A stretch of 64,000 bases of DNA from Acidipropionibacterium thoenii DSM 20276 (GCF_000423445.1 NZ_AUHZ01000009.1:59382-123381); one strand, 5' to 3'. Numbered from the stretch's first letter, positions 18,074-30,836 are shown. Program-made: numbers and translations. Notes: generated by a model from the sequence alone, not told the origin.

Positions 18074-18858
18074 CCATCACCACCACGATCACCTGGATCG
18101 ACGTCAGGGGCGTGAACAACATGCGCGACCTGGTGGGCACCCCGGCCAAGGACGGCCGGAGGATCGCCGCCAACCGGCTGCTGCGATCCGACAACCTGGA
18201 CCGCCTCACCCCGGCGGGCATCGATACCCTGGTCAACAACCACGATCTCACCGACGTCATCGATCTGCGCACCAACTATGAACTGGCCCGGATCGGCTCG
18301 GGTCCGCTGCGCACCGATCCGCGGGTGAGGGTCACCACCGGCTCGTTCTACCCCGAGGACGACCCGGACGCCCTCGTCCCGCCCTGGCGCGAGGAGATGA
18401 GCGCGATGACCCCGGCCACCCGCAATGAGGCGATGGCCGCCCATTACATGGAGTACCTGGAGGTCCGCCCCGACACCGTGCTCGCCGACATGCGGGTGCT
18501 GGGCTCGGCGCAGGGCGCCACCGATATCCACTGCGCCGCCGGAAAGGACCGCACCGGCACCCTGATGGCCGTCGTGCTGTCGACCCTGGGGGTGCCGCAG
18601 GAGGCGATCCAGGCCGACTACGAGGCCACCAACCAGCGCCTTGATCGGATCATGGCCAGCCTCGGCGAGGCGGCCGCCGCCGGTTCGGCCAGCCAAGGGG
18701 CCTACTCGGGATCCGAGCAGACCTGCCCGCCCGAGATCATCGCCGGGCTGCTGGCCCACATCGACGACCGCTACGGCAGCGTCGCCGACTACCTGGACCG
18801 GATCGGCTGGACGGCCGAGGACCAGGCAGTCCTCGAATCCCATCTGCTGACCGACTGA
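18070..18858 (+). CDS. Tyrosine/serine protein phosphatase (Y_phosphatase3 family)
   Basis: A 262-residue cytoplasmic phosphatase of the dual-specificity-like family found in many actinobacteria. The catalytic P-loop is [10 protein letters not shown], with nucleophile C155 and phosphate-binding R161. The N-terminus has the family motif [10 protein letters not shown], and an RSDNLDRLT segment follows. It should hydrolyse phosphotyrosine, phosphoserine or possibly phosphoinositides through a cysteinyl-phosphate intermediate; the substrate is unknown. It overlaps the upstream small ORF by 4 nt and is followed 19 bp later by rarA. Confidence 0.9.
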   Translation: MTITTTITWIDVRGVNNMRDLVGTPAKDGRRIAANRLLRSDNLDRLTPAGIDTLVNNHDLTDVIDLRTNYELARIGSGPLRTDPRVRVTTGSFYPEDDPDALVPPWREEMSAMTPATRNEAMAAHYMEYLEVRPDTVLADMRVLGSAQGATDIHCAAGKDRTGTLMAVVLSTLGVPQEAIQADYEATNQRLDRIMASLGEAAAAGSASQGAYSGSEQTCPPEIIAGLLAHIDDRYGSVADYLDRIGWTAEDQAVLESHLLTD

Positions 18859-18877
18859 GAGCCGGCCCGAGCACGCG

Positions 18878-20266
18878 ATGAGTGAGGATCTGTTCGGCAA
18901 CCCGGTGGGCGACGGCATCGCTGGGTCCGGATCACCCGCCGCCGGCGGTTCCCTGTCGGACGCCCTCAACCCGTCGGCGCCGCTGGCGGTGCGAATGCGG
19001 CCGCGCACCATCGACGAGATCGTCGGCCAGCAGCACCTGCTGGGCCCCGGCTCCCCGCTGCGGCGGCTGGCCGAGGGCAGCGCGGCGATGAGCGTCTTCC
19101 TGTGGGGACCTCCTGGAGTCGGTAAGACCACCATCGCCAGCGTCATCTCGCACGCCTCGAACCGGCGCTTCGTGGAACTGTCGGCGGTCACCGCCGGGGT
19201 CAAGGACGTCCGCCGCGAGCTGGAGACCGCCCGCCGGGAGCTGGCGATGGGACGTCCCACCGTGCTCTTCGTCGATGAGGTGCACCGGTTCAACAAGGCC
19301 CAGCAGGACGTCCTGCTGCCAGCGGTGGAGAACCGCATCGTCACTCTGGTCGCGGCCACCACCGAGAATCCCTCCTTCTCGGTGATCTCCCCGCTGCTGT
19401 CGCGGTCGCTGCTGCTGACCCTCAAGCCGCTGACATCTGAGGACATCTCCACCCTGGTCGACCGAGCCCTGGAGGACCCGCGGGGGCTCCACACCCCGGA
19501 CGACGGCCACTACCAGCTCACCGATCAGGGGCGTGCGGACCTGCTCCAGATGGCCGGCGGGGATGCCCGCCGGGTACTCACCTACCTTGAGGAGGCCGCC
19601 GCGGGGGCCACCGCGTCGGGCACCGACACGATCACCCCGCAGATCGTTGCCACCGCCGTGGACCGCGCCGCGGTGCGCTACGACAAGGATGGAGACCAGC
19701 ACTACGACGTCATCAGTGCCTTCATCAAGTCGGTCCGCGGCTCCGACGCCGACGCCGCCCTGCACTGGCTGGCCCGGATGATCGAGGCCGGCGAGGATGC
19801 CCGCTTCATCGCGCGGCGTCTCATTGTGCTGGCCTCCGAGGACATCGGGATGGCCGCCCCCAGCGTCCTGCAGACCTGTGTGGCCGCAGCCCAGGCGGTC
19901 CAGCTCATCGGGATGCCGGAGGCCCGCATCAATCTGGCCCACGCGACGATCGCCGCTGCCACCGCCCCCAAGTCCAATGCGGTCATCCTGGGAATCGACG
20001 CCGCCCTGGCCGATGTGCGCGCCGGCAAGGGCGGTGAGGTGCCGTTGCACCTCAGAGACGCCCACTACTCCAGCGCCTCAGATCTCGGCCATGGCATCGG
20101 CTACAAGTACGCCCATGACTTCCCGCACGGCGTCGCCGCCCAGCAGTACCTTCCCGACAGCCTCGCCGGCGCGCGCTACTACCGTCCCACCGACCACGGT
20201 AACGAGGAGAAGATCGGGCAGCGATGGGCCCAGCTGCGTCACCTGCTGGGCCGTGAGCCCGACTAG
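18878..20266 (+). CDS. rarA: Replication-associated recombination protein A (AAA ATPase)
   Basis: A 462-residue RarA/MgsA protein that acts at stalled replication forks. Walker [10 protein letters not shown] lies near residue 77, Walker B and the adjacent motif read [16 protein letters not shown], and TTENPSF is sensor 1. The C-terminal half carries the tetramerisation region, with [20 protein letters not shown] and the conserved ending [17 protein letters not shown]. The length is normal. In related genomes rarA also precedes alaS, as it does here with two envelope genes between. Confidence 0.95.
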   Translation: MSEDLFGNPVGDGIAGSGSPAAGGSLSDALNPSAPLAVRMRPRTIDEIVGQQHLLGPGSPLRRLAEGSAAMSVFLWGPPGVGKTTIASVISHASNRRFVELSAVTAGVKDVRRELETARRELAMGRPTVLFVDEVHRFNKAQQDVLLPAVENRIVTLVAATTENPSFSVISPLLSRSLLLTLKPLTSEDISTLVDRALEDPRGLHTPDDGHYQLTDQGRADLLQMAGGDARRVLTYLEEAAAGATASGTDTITPQIVATAVDRAAVRYDKDGDQHYDVISAFIKSVRGSDADAALHWLARMIEAGEDARFIARRLIVLASEDIGMAAPSVLQTCVAAAQAVQLIGMPEARINLAHATIAAATAPKSNAVILGIDAALADVRAGKGGEVPLHLRDAHYSSASDLGHGIGYKYAHDFPHGVAAQQYLPDSLAGARYYRPTDHGNEEKIGQRWAQLRHLLGREPD

Positions 20267-20269
20267 AGT
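20264..20269 (+). promoter_or_regulatory. Possible -10 for the DUF948-DUF6167 pair
   Basis: TAGAGT overlaps the rarA stop codon and would place a transcript start about 30 nt before the DUF948 ATG. The -35 region is weak. Confidence 0.35.
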
Positions 20270-20307
20270 GTGACGGCGTCGTCCCCCCTCTGATTGGAGC
20301 AGACCCC

Positions 20308-20709
20308 ATGACAGTTGGCCAGATCGCGGCTCTCATCGCAGCCTTGGCCGTCGTGGCCCTGGTGGGGCTGCTGGCCATCCCGCTGCTCAAACTCGGCGGG
20401 GTGCTCGATCAGCTGCGCGCAGCGGTGCGCAACCTCGACGACTCCACGGTGCCGATCCTCGAGGAGCTCAAGGCGACTGTCACCGTCACCAATGAGGAGA
20501 TCGCCAAGATCGGAGACGTCACCTCCGATGTGCACACCGTCTCCGAGCACGTCACCGAGATGTCGGCCCGCACCAATGAACTGTCGAAGGTCGTCACCGA
20601 GACCGTCGCGACCCCGATGATCAAGGTCGCCGGACTGGCCCACGGGGTCCGCAGGGCCAATGCCGTCCGAAGGTCTGGAAATCTGGGACGAAAGGACCAC
20701 TCAGCATGA
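20308..20709 (+). CDS. DUF948 domain-containing membrane protein
   Basis: A 133-residue protein with one N-terminal membrane helix (IAALIAALAVVALVGLLAIP) followed by an amphipathic helical stretch (VLDQLRAAVRNLDDSTVPIL) and a long helix typical of DUF948. It is probably anchored with its helical tail in the cytoplasm. The function is unknown. Homologues commonly sit directly upstream of alaS in actinobacteria. Its stop codon overlaps the next start (ATGA), so the pair is co-translated. Confidence 0.85.
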   Translation: MTVGQIAALIAALAVVALVGLLAIPLLKLGGVLDQLRAAVRNLDDSTVPILEELKATVTVTNEEIAKIGDVTSDVHTVSEHVTEMSARTNELSKVVTETVATPMIKVAGLAHGVRRANAVRRSGNLGRKDHSA

Positions 20710-21035
20710 GCGCACGAGGTTGGCTGCTGGCCGCGGCCGGCGCCGCAGTCGCCGGTACCGTCGCCGCAGCCGTCGTCCGGGCCGCCCGGTCGGGGGAGCT
20801 GGGCGCCGGACGCACCGGTGAGCTGGCGGGATCGCGGCTCCCGGTACTCCGTGGCAACGCTGCGCGTCCCACCAACGGGGCCGGCTCCGCGGTCTCGGCA
20901 GGGCTGGCCAGGCTGGGCGAACAGGTCGCCGATCTGGCATCACAGGCCCGTGACTTCGTCCGGATCGTCTCCGACGAGTCAGCCGCCAAGCAGTCCGAGC
21001 TGCGCGCCCGGCTGGGGATGGACGAGCAGGGCTGA
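20706..21035 (+). CDS. DUF6167-like small membrane protein
   Basis: A 109-residue protein with an N-terminal alanine-rich hydrophobic segment (WLLAAAGAAVAGTVAAAVVR) and a C-terminal helix (LGEQVADLASQARDFVRIVS) ending in acidic residues. This matches the small DUF6167-type proteins that pair with DUF948 proteins before alaS. The function is unknown; a membrane-anchored coiled-coil role is only a guess. It overlaps the DUF948 gene by 4 nt. Confidence 0.7.
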   Translation: MSARGWLLAAAGAAVAGTVAAAVVRAARSGELGAGRTGELAGSRLPVLRGNAARPTNGAGSAVSAGLARLGEQVADLASQARDFVRIVSDESAAKQSELRARLGMDEQG

Positions 21036-21093
21036 GACACCGGACGACAACTCATCCACCGGGCGGACCGCCGGGCAGCCGCCAGTGGCGCGG

Positions 21094-21127
21094 TAGGCTT
21101 GCCCACCGGTTCCGCCGTGCCGGCGGA
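21094..21127 (+). promoter_or_regulatory. alaS promoter -10 and leader hairpin
   Basis: TAGGCT at 21094-21099 is a likely -10. In the resulting leader of about 50 nt, TCCGCCG (21111-21117) pairs with CGGCGGA (21121-21127) around a 3-nt loop. The hairpin lies near the mRNA 5' end and could affect stability or initiation. Confidence 0.45.
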
Positions 21128-21154
21128 CGTAGCACCACTTGAGCTAGGACGGGT

Positions 21155-23848
<2,694 letters not shown>

Positions 23849-23861
23849 GAGACCAGCGCAC

Positions 23862-24308
23862 ATGAGCCTGATCGGCACCCGCATCGCCGTCGACTGGGGC
23901 AAGGCCAGGATCGGGGTGGCAGCCTGCGATCCTCGTGGGATTCTGGCCTACCCGGTCGAGACGGTGGCCACCCGGGACCGCCCCATCGAGCGGTTGGCGG
24001 CGATCGTCGCCGAGTACGAGCCCGTGGAGGTGATTATGGGGCTGCCCATAGCCTTGGACGGGACCGAGCAGATCGCTGCCCGTGATGTCCGTCGGCAGGG
24101 GGCCCGCCTGGCCGAGGCGATCGCACCGGTGCCGGTCCGCTTCGTCGATGAGAGAATGACCACCAGAACCGCCGCCAGAGCCCTTCACGACGTCGGCCGG
24201 GATGCCCGCCACCAGCGTTCGGTGATCGACCAGGCCGCCGCCGTGGCCATTCTGGAGCAGGTACTGGAACAAGCCCGGACCACGGGCGAGGGAGGAGACG
24301 GCGCATGA
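23862..24308 (+). CDS. ruvX: Holliday junction resolvase-like RuvX/YqgF
   Basis: A 148-residue RNase H-fold protein. The family motifs are visible: AVDWGKARIGVAACDP (first catalytic Asp), MGLPIALDG, FVDERMTT (catalytic Glu) and a C-terminal DQAAAVAIL (last Asp). YqgF proteins process the 5' end of pre-16S rRNA, and a Holliday junction role has also been proposed. The ATG at 23862 lies 13 bp after the alaS stop codon; the longer open frame upstream is inside alaS. It overlaps mltG by ATGA. Confidence 0.93.
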   Translation: MSLIGTRIAVDWGKARIGVAACDPRGILAYPVETVATRDRPIERLAAIVAEYEPVEVIMGLPIALDGTEQIAARDVRRQGARLAEAIAPVPVRFVDERMTTRTAARALHDVGRDARHQRSVIDQAAAVAILEQVLEQARTTGEGGDGA

Positions 24309-25420
24309 GTGGACCGTTCAGCGATGATCCCGAACGCGACCCGCGCAAGGAGTTCTGGTACCGCTTCCGGTCGGCCGTCGCCGTCATCATGTCCCTGGCG
24401 GTGCTGGTCGGGGGCGGCTGGTTCGTCGCCGACCGGGCACACGGTGCCTACATCGCCTACAAGTCCACCGACGACTACCTGGGCGACGGCGTCACCCCGG
24501 TGTTGGTGAGGGTCCCCGATGGTGCCTCGGTCACCGAGGTGGGCGACATCCTGCTGGACGCCGATGTCATCAAGTCGATGAAGGCGTTCAAGGCAGCGGT
24601 CCGCAACGCCAGCAGCGACCCCACCATCCAGGCCGGCCAGTACAAGCTGAAGACCCAGATGAGCGCCGAGAACGCCTTGGAGATCCTCTCTGACCCGGCC
24701 AACATCCAGCACACCAGGGTCACCATCACCGAGGGTCTGACCGTCGCCGAGCAGGCCACCGTGCTGGCCAAGGGCACCAGCCTGCCGGTGGCCCAGTTCA
24801 CCAAGGCGATCTCGAACACCAGCAAACTCGGCCTTCCCAACTGGGCCAAGGGCAACCCCGAGGGGTTCATGTTCCCCGACACCTACGAGGTGGCCGACAA
24901 GCCGACCGCACTGGGGATCCTCCAGCAGCAGACCCGGCAGTTCACCAAGGTGTCCAACACGATGAACTTCACCGGTCAGGCCGGCAATATCAAGCGCACT
25001 CCCTATGACGCCCTCATCGTCGCCTCCATCCTGGAGAAGGAGGGCAAGACGCCCAACGACAAGAAGGTCATCGCCGGGATCATCTACAACCGGTTGGCCA
25101 AGGGAATGCCGCTGCAGTCCGACGCCACCGTGCTGTTCGCCAACAACGCGACCTCGAAGCTGACCACCACCGATGCCCAGCGCAAGAAGAAGTCGCCCTA
25201 CAACACCTATCTGGTCAAGGGTCTTCCGCCCACCCCGATCAACAATCCCGGTGCCGCGTCGATGGAGGCTGCGGTGAGCCCCACCAAGAGCAATTACCTC
25301 TACTGGGTGGTCGTCGATCCCTCCAAGGGCACCACGGCCTACGCGACGACCATCACCGATCACAACAAGAATGTCGCCAAGTTCCAGGCTTGGTGCCAGG
25401 CCAACAAGGGGAAGTGCTGA
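24305..25420 (+). CDS. mltG: Endolytic murein transglycosylase
   Basis: A 371-residue YceG/MltG protein with one N-terminal membrane helix (residues 22-42), a LysM-like region (VPDGASVTEVGDILLDADVI) and the catalytic domain. The motif ASILEKEG contains the expected catalytic glutamate at residue 244. It should cleave nascent glycan strands outside the membrane and set strand length. It lies in the conserved alaS-ruvX-mltG-aroE order and overlaps ruvX by 4 nt. Confidence 0.95.
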   Translation: MSGPFSDDPERDPRKEFWYRFRSAVAVIMSLAVLVGGGWFVADRAHGAYIAYKSTDDYLGDGVTPVLVRVPDGASVTEVGDILLDADVIKSMKAFKAAVRNASSDPTIQAGQYKLKTQMSAENALEILSDPANIQHTRVTITEGLTVAEQATVLAKGTSLPVAQFTKAISNTSKLGLPNWAKGNPEGFMFPDTYEVADKPTALGILQQQTRQFTKVSNTMNFTGQAGNIKRTPYDALIVASILEKEGKTPNDKKVIAGIIYNRLAKGMPLQSDATVLFANNATSKLTTTDAQRKKKSPYNTYLVKGLPPTPINNPGAASMEAAVSPTKSNYLYWVVVDPSKGTTAYATTITDHNKNVAKFQAWCQANKGKC

Positions 25421-25423
25421 GGG

Positions 25424-26287
25424 GTGCCGCCGAGAAGTGCTGAGCCAGCGGGGGAGCACGCCGGCCGGCGGACCTGCGCCGTCGTCGGTCACCCGGTCGC
25501 CCATTCACTGTCACCGGTGATGCACCGGGCGGCCTACCGGGCGCTGGGACTGGACTGGAACTACCAGGTGGTCGACGTGGCCCCCGGCGGGTTGGCCGCA
25601 TTCGTCAACGGATTGGACGCCAGCTGGCGGGGGCTGTCGGTGACGATGCCGCACAAGGTCGATCTGGTTCAGCTGGGTACTCCCGACCGGACGGTTCACC
25701 AGCTCGGAGTGGCCAACACCTGGGTGCGTACCGATGACGGCGCGATCGTCGCCAACACCGATGTCGAGGGACTGGTGCGTGCCTGCGGCGACCACGGGGT
25801 GGAGGCCATCGATCGCGTGGTGGTGGTGGGAGCCGGAGCGACCGCTCGTTCCGCCCTGGCGGGCGCAGCCTTGATGGGAGCCAGCAGCACCACTATCGTC
25901 TCACGGTCCCTGGAGCGGTCCGGCCGGGCCCTGGGTCTGGCCGTCGAGCTGGGGATGGAGTGCCAGTGGCTGCCCTTGGACCGGGACACCGCCGAGAACC
26001 TGCCCGAGTCGGATCTGCTGATCTCCACGGTGCCCGCTGCAGCACTGGAGAGCCTGGCCGAAGCGCTGGTGGCCCGGGCGCAGGCGGTGTTCGACGTCAT
26101 CTACGATCCCTGGCCCACCCCGCTGGCCCGGGCCGCCGCATCGGCCGGTCGCCCGCTCATCAATGGGTTGGACCTGCTGGCCGGGCAGGCCGTCGGGCAG
26201 ATCGCCCTGATGACCGGCCACCAGGTGCCGATGGAGCTGTTGTGGGCGGCCGGCCGCGATGAACTCGCGGCCCGCGCCCGGACCTGA
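25424..26287 (+). CDS. aroE: Shikimate dehydrogenase
   Basis: A 287-residue enzyme that reduces 3-dehydroshikimate with NADPH. The substrate-binding N-terminus has HSLSPVMH, and the catalytic lysine lies in TMPHK. The nucleotide-binding part has VVVGAGATARSAL, then ISTVPAAA and DVIYDPWPTPL. The C-terminus has NGLDLLAGQAVGQI. It starts with a GTG 3 nt after the mltG stop codon, so it is probably co-transcribed with it. aroC, aroK and aroB follow. Confidence 0.93.
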   Translation: MPPRSAEPAGEHAGRRTCAVVGHPVAHSLSPVMHRAAYRALGLDWNYQVVDVAPGGLAAFVNGLDASWRGLSVTMPHKVDLVQLGTPDRTVHQLGVANTWVRTDDGAIVANTDVEGLVRACGDHGVEAIDRVVVVGAGATARSALAGAALMGASSTTIVSRSLERSGRALGLAVELGMECQWLPLDRDTAENLPESDLLISTVPAAALESLAEALVARAQAVFDVIYDPWPTPLARAAASAGRPLINGLDLLAGQAVGQIALMTGHQVPMELLWAAGRDELAARART

Positions 26288-26341
26288 CCGTCTCACCCGG
26301 GTCATCGCGAGCCTGAGCTGATTTCTGGAAGAGTAGAGGAC

Positions 26342-27544
26342 ATGCTGCGTTACATCACCGCCGGGGAGTCCCACGGCGAGGCCCTGGTCGCCACCATGGA
26401 GGGGATCCCGGCCCACGTCCGGATCGGTGCCGAGCAGATCTCCGAGGAACTGAGGCGGCGCAGGCTCGGCGTCGGGCGCGGCGCCCGGATGAAGTTTGAG
26501 GCCGACGATCTGGCCATGCTGGCCGGTTTCCGTCACGGCGAGACGCTGGGCTCCCCGATCGCACTTCGGATCGGCAATACCGAGTGGCCCAAGTGGCAGC
26601 AGGTGATGAACCCCGGACCGGTCGATCCCGAGGTCCTGGCCGGGCTGGCCCGCGGTGAGGCGCTGACCAGGCCGCGGCCCGGACATGCCGATCTCGCCGG
26701 GATGCAGAAGTACGACTTCGACGAGGCCCGGCCGATCCTGGAGCGGGCCTCGGCCCGCGAGACCGCCGCCCGGGTGGCCCTGGGAGCGATCGCCAAGGCG
26801 TTCATTCAGCAGGCTCTCGGTATCCAGGTGCTCTCCCATGTCGTCCAGCTCGGCCCGGTCACCACTCCTGCCGGGCTTCGTCCGGGCCCTGAGGACCTGG
26901 CGGCGATCGACGCCGACCCGGTGCGCTGCGCGGACCCGGCGACCTCTGCCCGGATGATCGAGGAGGTGGAGGCCTGCCGTTGCGAGGGGGACACCATGGG
27001 TGGTGTCGTCGAGGTACTGGCCTGGGGACTGCCGGCCGGCCTGGGATCCCACACCCAGGGGAACCGGCGTCTGGACTCCCGGCTGGCCGGCGCGCTGATG
27101 GGGATCCAGGCCATCAAGGGGGTCGAACTCGGCGATGGGTTCGCCCTGGCCGGGGTGCGAGGTTCGGCCGCCCACGACGAGATGGAGCCGACCCCTGCCG
27201 GGGTGCACCGACTCACCGACCACTCCGGTGGTACCGAGGGGGGCATCAGCACCGGCGAGCTGCTGAGGGTGCGGGTGGCCATGAAGCCGATCGCCACCGT
27301 GCCCAGGGCGCTGCGCACCATCGACACCGCCACCGGGGAGCCCGCTCGGGCCAACCATCAGCGATCCGACATCACCGCGGTGCCGGCCGCCGGGGTGGTG
27401 GCCGAGGCGATGGTCGCCCTGGTGCTGGCCGAGTGCGCCCTGGAGAAGTTCGGCGGCGACTCGGTGGCCGAGACCCGGCGCAATCTGGACTCCTACCTGG
27501 CACGTCTGGATGAGCGTCATCTGGAGATCGCCCCTCATGAGTGA
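26342..27544 (+). CDS. aroC: Chorismate synthase
   Basis: A 400-residue FMN-dependent enzyme that converts EPSP to chorismate. Diagnostic motifs are the N-terminal [50 protein letters not shown] and the C-terminal [15 protein letters not shown]. The length is normal. The ATG at 26342 follows GGAAGAG after a 54-bp gap from aroE. Its end overlaps the start of aroK by 8 nt. Confidence 0.97.
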   Translation: MLRYITAGESHGEALVATMEGIPAHVRIGAEQISEELRRRRLGVGRGARMKFEADDLAMLAGFRHGETLGSPIALRIGNTEWPKWQQVMNPGPVDPEVLAGLARGEALTRPRPGHADLAGMQKYDFDEARPILERASARETAARVALGAIAKAFIQQALGIQVLSHVVQLGPVTTPAGLRPGPEDLAAIDADPVRCADPATSARMIEEVEACRCEGDTMGGVVEVLAWGLPAGLGSHTQGNRRLDSRLAGALMGIQAIKGVELGDGFALAGVRGSAAHDEMEPTPAGVHRLTDHSGGTEGGISTGELLRVRVAMKPIATVPRALRTIDTATGEPARANHQRSDITAVPAAGVVAEAMVALVLAECALEKFGGDSVAETRRNLDSYLARLDERHLEIAPHE

Positions 27545-28097
27545 GTCAGGCCGACCCGCCCCCGAGGGGTTGACTCCGCAACCGGCCCCGGTGATCGCCA
27601 TCATCGGCGCCCCCGGATCGGGCAAGTCGACCGTCGGCCCGCTGCTGGCAGCCCGGCTGGGAGTCGACTTCGTCGACGTCGACGCCTTGATCGCGGCGGC
27701 CGAGGGGCGCGAGATCACCGACATCTTCGGTACCGACGGGGAGCCCTACTTCCGTCGGATCGAGGCCCGCCACACACTGGCCGCCCTGGGCGGAGGGGGA
27801 GTCGTGTCGCTGGGCGGTGGTGCCCCGCTGACCCCCCGGATCGGCGAGCACCTGATGGCGGTGACCACGGTGTGGCTGGAGGTCAGCGCCCGCACCGCCT
27901 CGGGACGGGTCGGACTCAACGGCGCCACCCGCCCGTTGCTGCTGGGCAATGTGCACTCCCGGATGGTCAAGTTGCTGGCCGACCGGCGTCCGGTCTACGC
28001 GGCACTGGCCGACATCCACGTGGTCACCGACGAGTTGAGCCCGGCACAGGTGGTCGACGAGATCATCGCCGGACTCCAGGACAAGGAGCAGTCATGA
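27537..28097 (+). CDS. aroK: Shikimate kinase
   Basis: A 186-residue P-loop kinase with Walker [10 protein letters not shown], the shikimate-binding Asp in DVDALI, Arg in YFRRIEARH, the SLGGGAPL loop and the lid ATRPLLLGN. It phosphorylates shikimate with ATP. The ATG at 27537 gives an 8-nt overlap with aroC; an earlier in-frame start lies deep within aroC. Its end overlaps aroB by ATGA. Confidence 0.94.
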   Translation: MSESGRPAPEGLTPQPAPVIAIIGAPGSGKSTVGPLLAARLGVDFVDVDALIAAAEGREITDIFGTDGEPYFRRIEARHTLAALGGGGVVSLGGGAPLTPRIGEHLMAVTTVWLEVSARTASGRVGLNGATRPLLLGNVHSRMVKLLADRRPVYAALADIHVVTDELSPAQVVDEIIAGLQDKEQS

Positions 28098-29173
28098 GTG
28101 TCGTCGAGGTCAACGGACCATCCCCCTACCAGGTGCGGATCGGGGCCGCGGTCTCCCGCGGGCTGGCGGATCTGACCGTCGGATCGCGGGTGGCACTGAT
28201 CCATCCGGCCTCCGTCGAGTTCATGGCCGGGCCGTTGCGCGAGAGCCTGGACAGAGTCTTCGACATCGAGGTGCCCGATGCCGAGGCCGCCAAGACCGCC
28301 ACCGTGCTGGCAGCCTGCTGGGACCGGCTGGCCGCCGAGGGGATGACCCGTGGTGACGTCGTGGTCGGGCTGGGAGGGGGAGCGACCACCGACCTGGCCG
28401 GGTTCGTCGCCGCCACCTGGATGCGCGGCGTCACCCTGATCCAGGTGCCCACCACCGTGCTCGGGATGGCCGACGCCGCCGTCGGCGGCAAGACCGGGAT
28501 CAACATCACCGCGGGCAAGAACCTGGTCGGCGCCTTCCATGAGCCGAAGGCGGTGCTGTGCGACACCGATGCGCTGGCCCATCTGCCGCTGCGGGAGATG
28601 CGCTCGGGGATGGCCGAGATCGTCAAGTGCGGGTTCATCAACGACCCGAGGATCCTGTCGATCGTCGAGAACGACCCGGTGGCGGTGCTGGACCCTGCCT
28701 CCGACGCCTTCCACGAGGTCCTCACGCGAGCGGTTCAGGTCAAGGCCTCGGTGGTCGCCGCAGACCTCACCGAGTCCACCTCGCGCGGCACCGACGTGGG
28801 CCGCGAGCGGCTCAACTACGGACACACCCTGGCCCACGCCATCGAGGCCCATGAGCACTTCACCTGGCGTCACGGCGAGGCCGATGCGGTCGGCATGATC
28901 TTCGCCGCCGAGCTGTCGGCCCGTGAGCTCGGACTGGACCGCCAGGTCGTCGACCGCACCCGCGAGATCATGGCCGGGCTCGGCCTGCCCACCACCTTCG
29001 AGGGCACCGAGTGGGCCAAGCTGCGGGCCACCATGAACCTGGACAAGAAGACCCGCGGCACCATGCTGAGGTTCGTGGGGATCAGCGCCCCCGGTCATGT
29101 GGCGATGATCGAGGGCCCCGACGAACATGAGCTCGAGGAGTGTTTCGCGACCCTGGCCCCGGTGGTCGACTGA
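28094..29173 (+). CDS. aroB: 3-dehydroquinate synthase
   Basis: A 359-residue NAD- and metal-dependent enzyme that makes 3-dehydroquinate from DAHP. Visible motifs are VVVGLGGGATTDLAGFVAAT, QVPTTVLGMADAAVGGKTGI, the metal-ligand region MAEIVKCGF, and GHTLAHAIEAHEHFTWRHGE. The ATG at 28094 overlaps the aroK stop codon (ATGA). A type II dehydroquinase gene (aroQ) often follows in this operon but is absent here, so that step must be encoded elsewhere. Confidence 0.96.
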   Translation: MSVVEVNGPSPYQVRIGAAVSRGLADLTVGSRVALIHPASVEFMAGPLRESLDRVFDIEVPDAEAAKTATVLAACWDRLAAEGMTRGDVVVGLGGGATTDLAGFVAATWMRGVTLIQVPTTVLGMADAAVGGKTGINITAGKNLVGAFHEPKAVLCDTDALAHLPLREMRSGMAEIVKCGFINDPRILSIVENDPVAVLDPASDAFHEVLTRAVQVKASVVAADLTESTSRGTDVGRERLNYGHTLAHAIEAHEHFTWRHGEADAVGMIFAAELSARELGLDRQVVDRTREIMAGLGLPTTFEGTEWAKLRATMNLDKKTRGTMLRFVGISAPGHVAMIEGPDEHELEECFATLAPVVD

Positions 29174-29371
29174 CCTGAGCCTCCACAGTTCGGGCAGCTC
29201 CAGGACACACCCGGAGAAGTCGGCGTCCGACCACTGCGCGCCGGTGATCTCGGCGTCCTCGATCAACTCATCGGGCCGGGGCGGTTGATCGGGGCGAACC
29301 TGCAACGACCCCGGCAACCTGGCAGCAGCCGGAGCTCGCGGGCCCGGTACGCGCCTCGTCGATCTGACCAT
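29172..29371 (-). pseudogene. Possible pentapeptide-repeat protein remnant
   Basis: The minus strand of the 358-bp aroB-efp gap encodes DELIEDAEITGAQWSDADFS followed by GCVLEL. This looks like the start of an actinobacterial pentapeptide-repeat protein (A-x-[LF]-x-x pattern). It then runs antisense into aroB without further repeats, so no complete gene is present. The rest of the gap (29372-29531) holds only the efp promoter region. Confidence 0.3.
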
Positions 29372-29448
29372 GGGCCGAAGGATACGGCGGCCGGCCGAGG
29401 GATCGCCGTGCAGCGCCTGCGGTGTGGAGCCGGAGTCGTCGGCTGCGG

Positions 29449-29454
29449 TAGGAT
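29449..29454 (+). promoter_or_regulatory. Possible efp -10 element
   Basis: TAGGAT lies about 78 nt before the efp start. It would give a leader containing two GTTGACAT copies at 29486-29493 and 29500-29507. These copies could themselves act as alternative -35 boxes. Confidence 0.35.
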
Positions 29455-29485
29455 CGGGCAGTCTGGGCCGTTCGACGGCCCGTGC

Positions 29486-29507
29486 GTTGACATATGAGTG
29501 TTGACAT
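29486..29507 (+). repeat. Direct repeat GTTGACAT upstream of efp
   Basis: Two identical 8-bp copies lie 14 bp apart (start to start). Each contains TTGACA. They may be tandem -35 elements or a regulator site; no good -10 lies at ideal spacing, although CAGAAT at 29508 is a weak candidate for the first copy. Confidence 0.4.
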
Positions 29508-29531
29508 CAGAATCTCGAAAGGCAGCGACCT

Positions 29532-30101
29532 GTGGTCATCTCCACCAATGACATCAAGAACGGCACCGTGCTGGACCTCGACGGCCAGCTCTGGAACGTC
29601 ATCTGGTTCCAGCACCACAAGCCGGGCAAGGGCAACACCGTGGTGCGCACCAAGCTGAAGCATGTGCTGTCCGGCAAGGTCGTCGACCGCACCTTCAACT
29701 CCGACACCAAGGTGGAGTCCGCCGAGGTGGACCGCCGCGACATGCAGTACCTGTACAACGACGGCGACAACTACATCTTCATGGACGAGAGCAGCTTCGA
29801 GCAGCTCCCGATCCCCGCCGAGACCGTCGGGGACGCCAAGGACTTCATGCTGGAGAACCAGACCGCCACCATCGCCCTGCACGAGGGCAACGCGCTCTAC
29901 ATCGATCTGCCCGCCTCGGTCGAGCTGAAGGTCACCTACACCGAGCCCGGCCTGCAGGGCGATCGCTCCACCGGCGGCACCAAGCCCGCCACCCTGGAGA
30001 CCGGCCGCGAGATCCAGGTGCCGCTGTTCATCAGCGAGGGTGAGGTCGTCAAGGTCGACACCCGCAACGGCGACTACCTCGGCCGCATCTCCGACAAGTG
30101 A
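29532..30101 (+). CDS. efp: Elongation factor P
   Basis: A 189-residue three-domain protein that relieves ribosome stalling at polyproline. The domain I loop is [12 protein letters not shown], with the tip lysine at residue 33. The family ending ([16 protein letters not shown]) is intact. No modification enzyme gene is nearby; whether the lysine is modified cannot be told. It starts with a GTG preceded by AAAGG. nusB follows with a 4-nt GTGA overlap. Confidence 0.97.
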   Translation: MVISTNDIKNGTVLDLDGQLWNVIWFQHHKPGKGNTVVRTKLKHVLSGKVVDRTFNSDTKVESAEVDRRDMQYLYNDGDNYIFMDESSFEQLPIPAETVGDAKDFMLENQTATIALHEGNALYIDLPASVELKVTYTEPGLQGDRSTGGTKPATLETGREIQVPLFISEGEVVKVDTRNGDYLGRISDK

Positions 30102-30778
30102 GTCAGCAGTCCGGCGGCGAGACGCCGCAGCAGGTCCCGGCACACCAGACCGAGTGGATCGGCGAGCTGGAGGTCGAGAGGATCTCCGGTGATGTCCAGA
30201 AGCATGCCGACCTGTCCACGCGGTCCAAGGCCCGAAAGCAGGCCCTCGACATCCTCTTCGAGGCCGACCTGATGGGTACCGACCCGATCGACGTGCTGGC
30301 CCTTCGCCCCACCGTCGTCGACAACCCGGTGCGTGACTTCGCAGCCGGACTGGTGCGCGGCGTCAGCGAGTACCGGTCGAGCCTGGACGCCGTCATCGCC
30401 TCCTGCCTGGCGACCGGCTGGACCCTGGAGCGGATGCCCCGGGTCGACCGGATCCTGGCGAGGATCGCCAGCTACGAGATCCTGCACACCGACGTCCCCA
30501 ATCCCAGTGCGGTCGCCGAGGCGGTGGAGCTGGGTGGGGAGTTCTCCACCGACGACTCGGCGGTCTTTCTCAACGGGTTGCTCACCGGGATCTCCGAGGC
30601 ATCCCGGGCCGGCACCCTTCCCGAAACGGAGCCCGCGGAGGCGGTGGCCCCGGCCGACTCCGCGACGGGCGGGAGCACCGATCTGCAGACCACCGAGGAC
30701 GCCTCCTCGCCGGACGAGCAGCAGCCCGCACCGGCGGCCGATCACACCGATGGATCGGGGGATCGGGAGCGCAGCTGA
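30098..30778 (+). CDS. nusB: Transcription antitermination factor NusB
   Basis: A 226-residue NusB, longer than the usual 135-190. The core lies at about residues 40-175: [19 protein letters not shown], then [18 protein letters not shown], ending in [10 protein letters not shown]. NusB binds boxA RNA with NusE in rRNA antitermination. An N-terminal extension of about 40 residues and an acidic, low-complexity tail of about 50 residues are added. The GTG start overlaps the efp stop codon. The order efp-nusB is conserved in actinobacteria. Confidence 0.94.
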   Translation: MSQQSGGETPQQVPAHQTEWIGELEVERISGDVQKHADLSTRSKARKQALDILFEADLMGTDPIDVLALRPTVVDNPVRDFAAGLVRGVSEYRSSLDAVIASCLATGWTLERMPRVDRILARIASYEILHTDVPNPSAVAEAVELGGEFSTDDSAVFLNGLLTGISEASRAGTLPETEPAEAVAPADSATGGSTDLQTTEDASSPDEQQPAPAADHTDGSGDRERS

Positions 30779-30830
30779 AATCTGCTACTCAGTTTGGCCT
30801 GACCAGCAGCGGAACCCCTAGCTGAGGGTC

Positions 30831-30836
30831 TACTGT
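30831..30836 (+). promoter_or_regulatory. Possible mihF -10 element
   Basis: TACTGT lies about 80 nt before the mihF start, in the 136-bp gap after nusB. No matching -35 is obvious. Confidence 0.35.
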
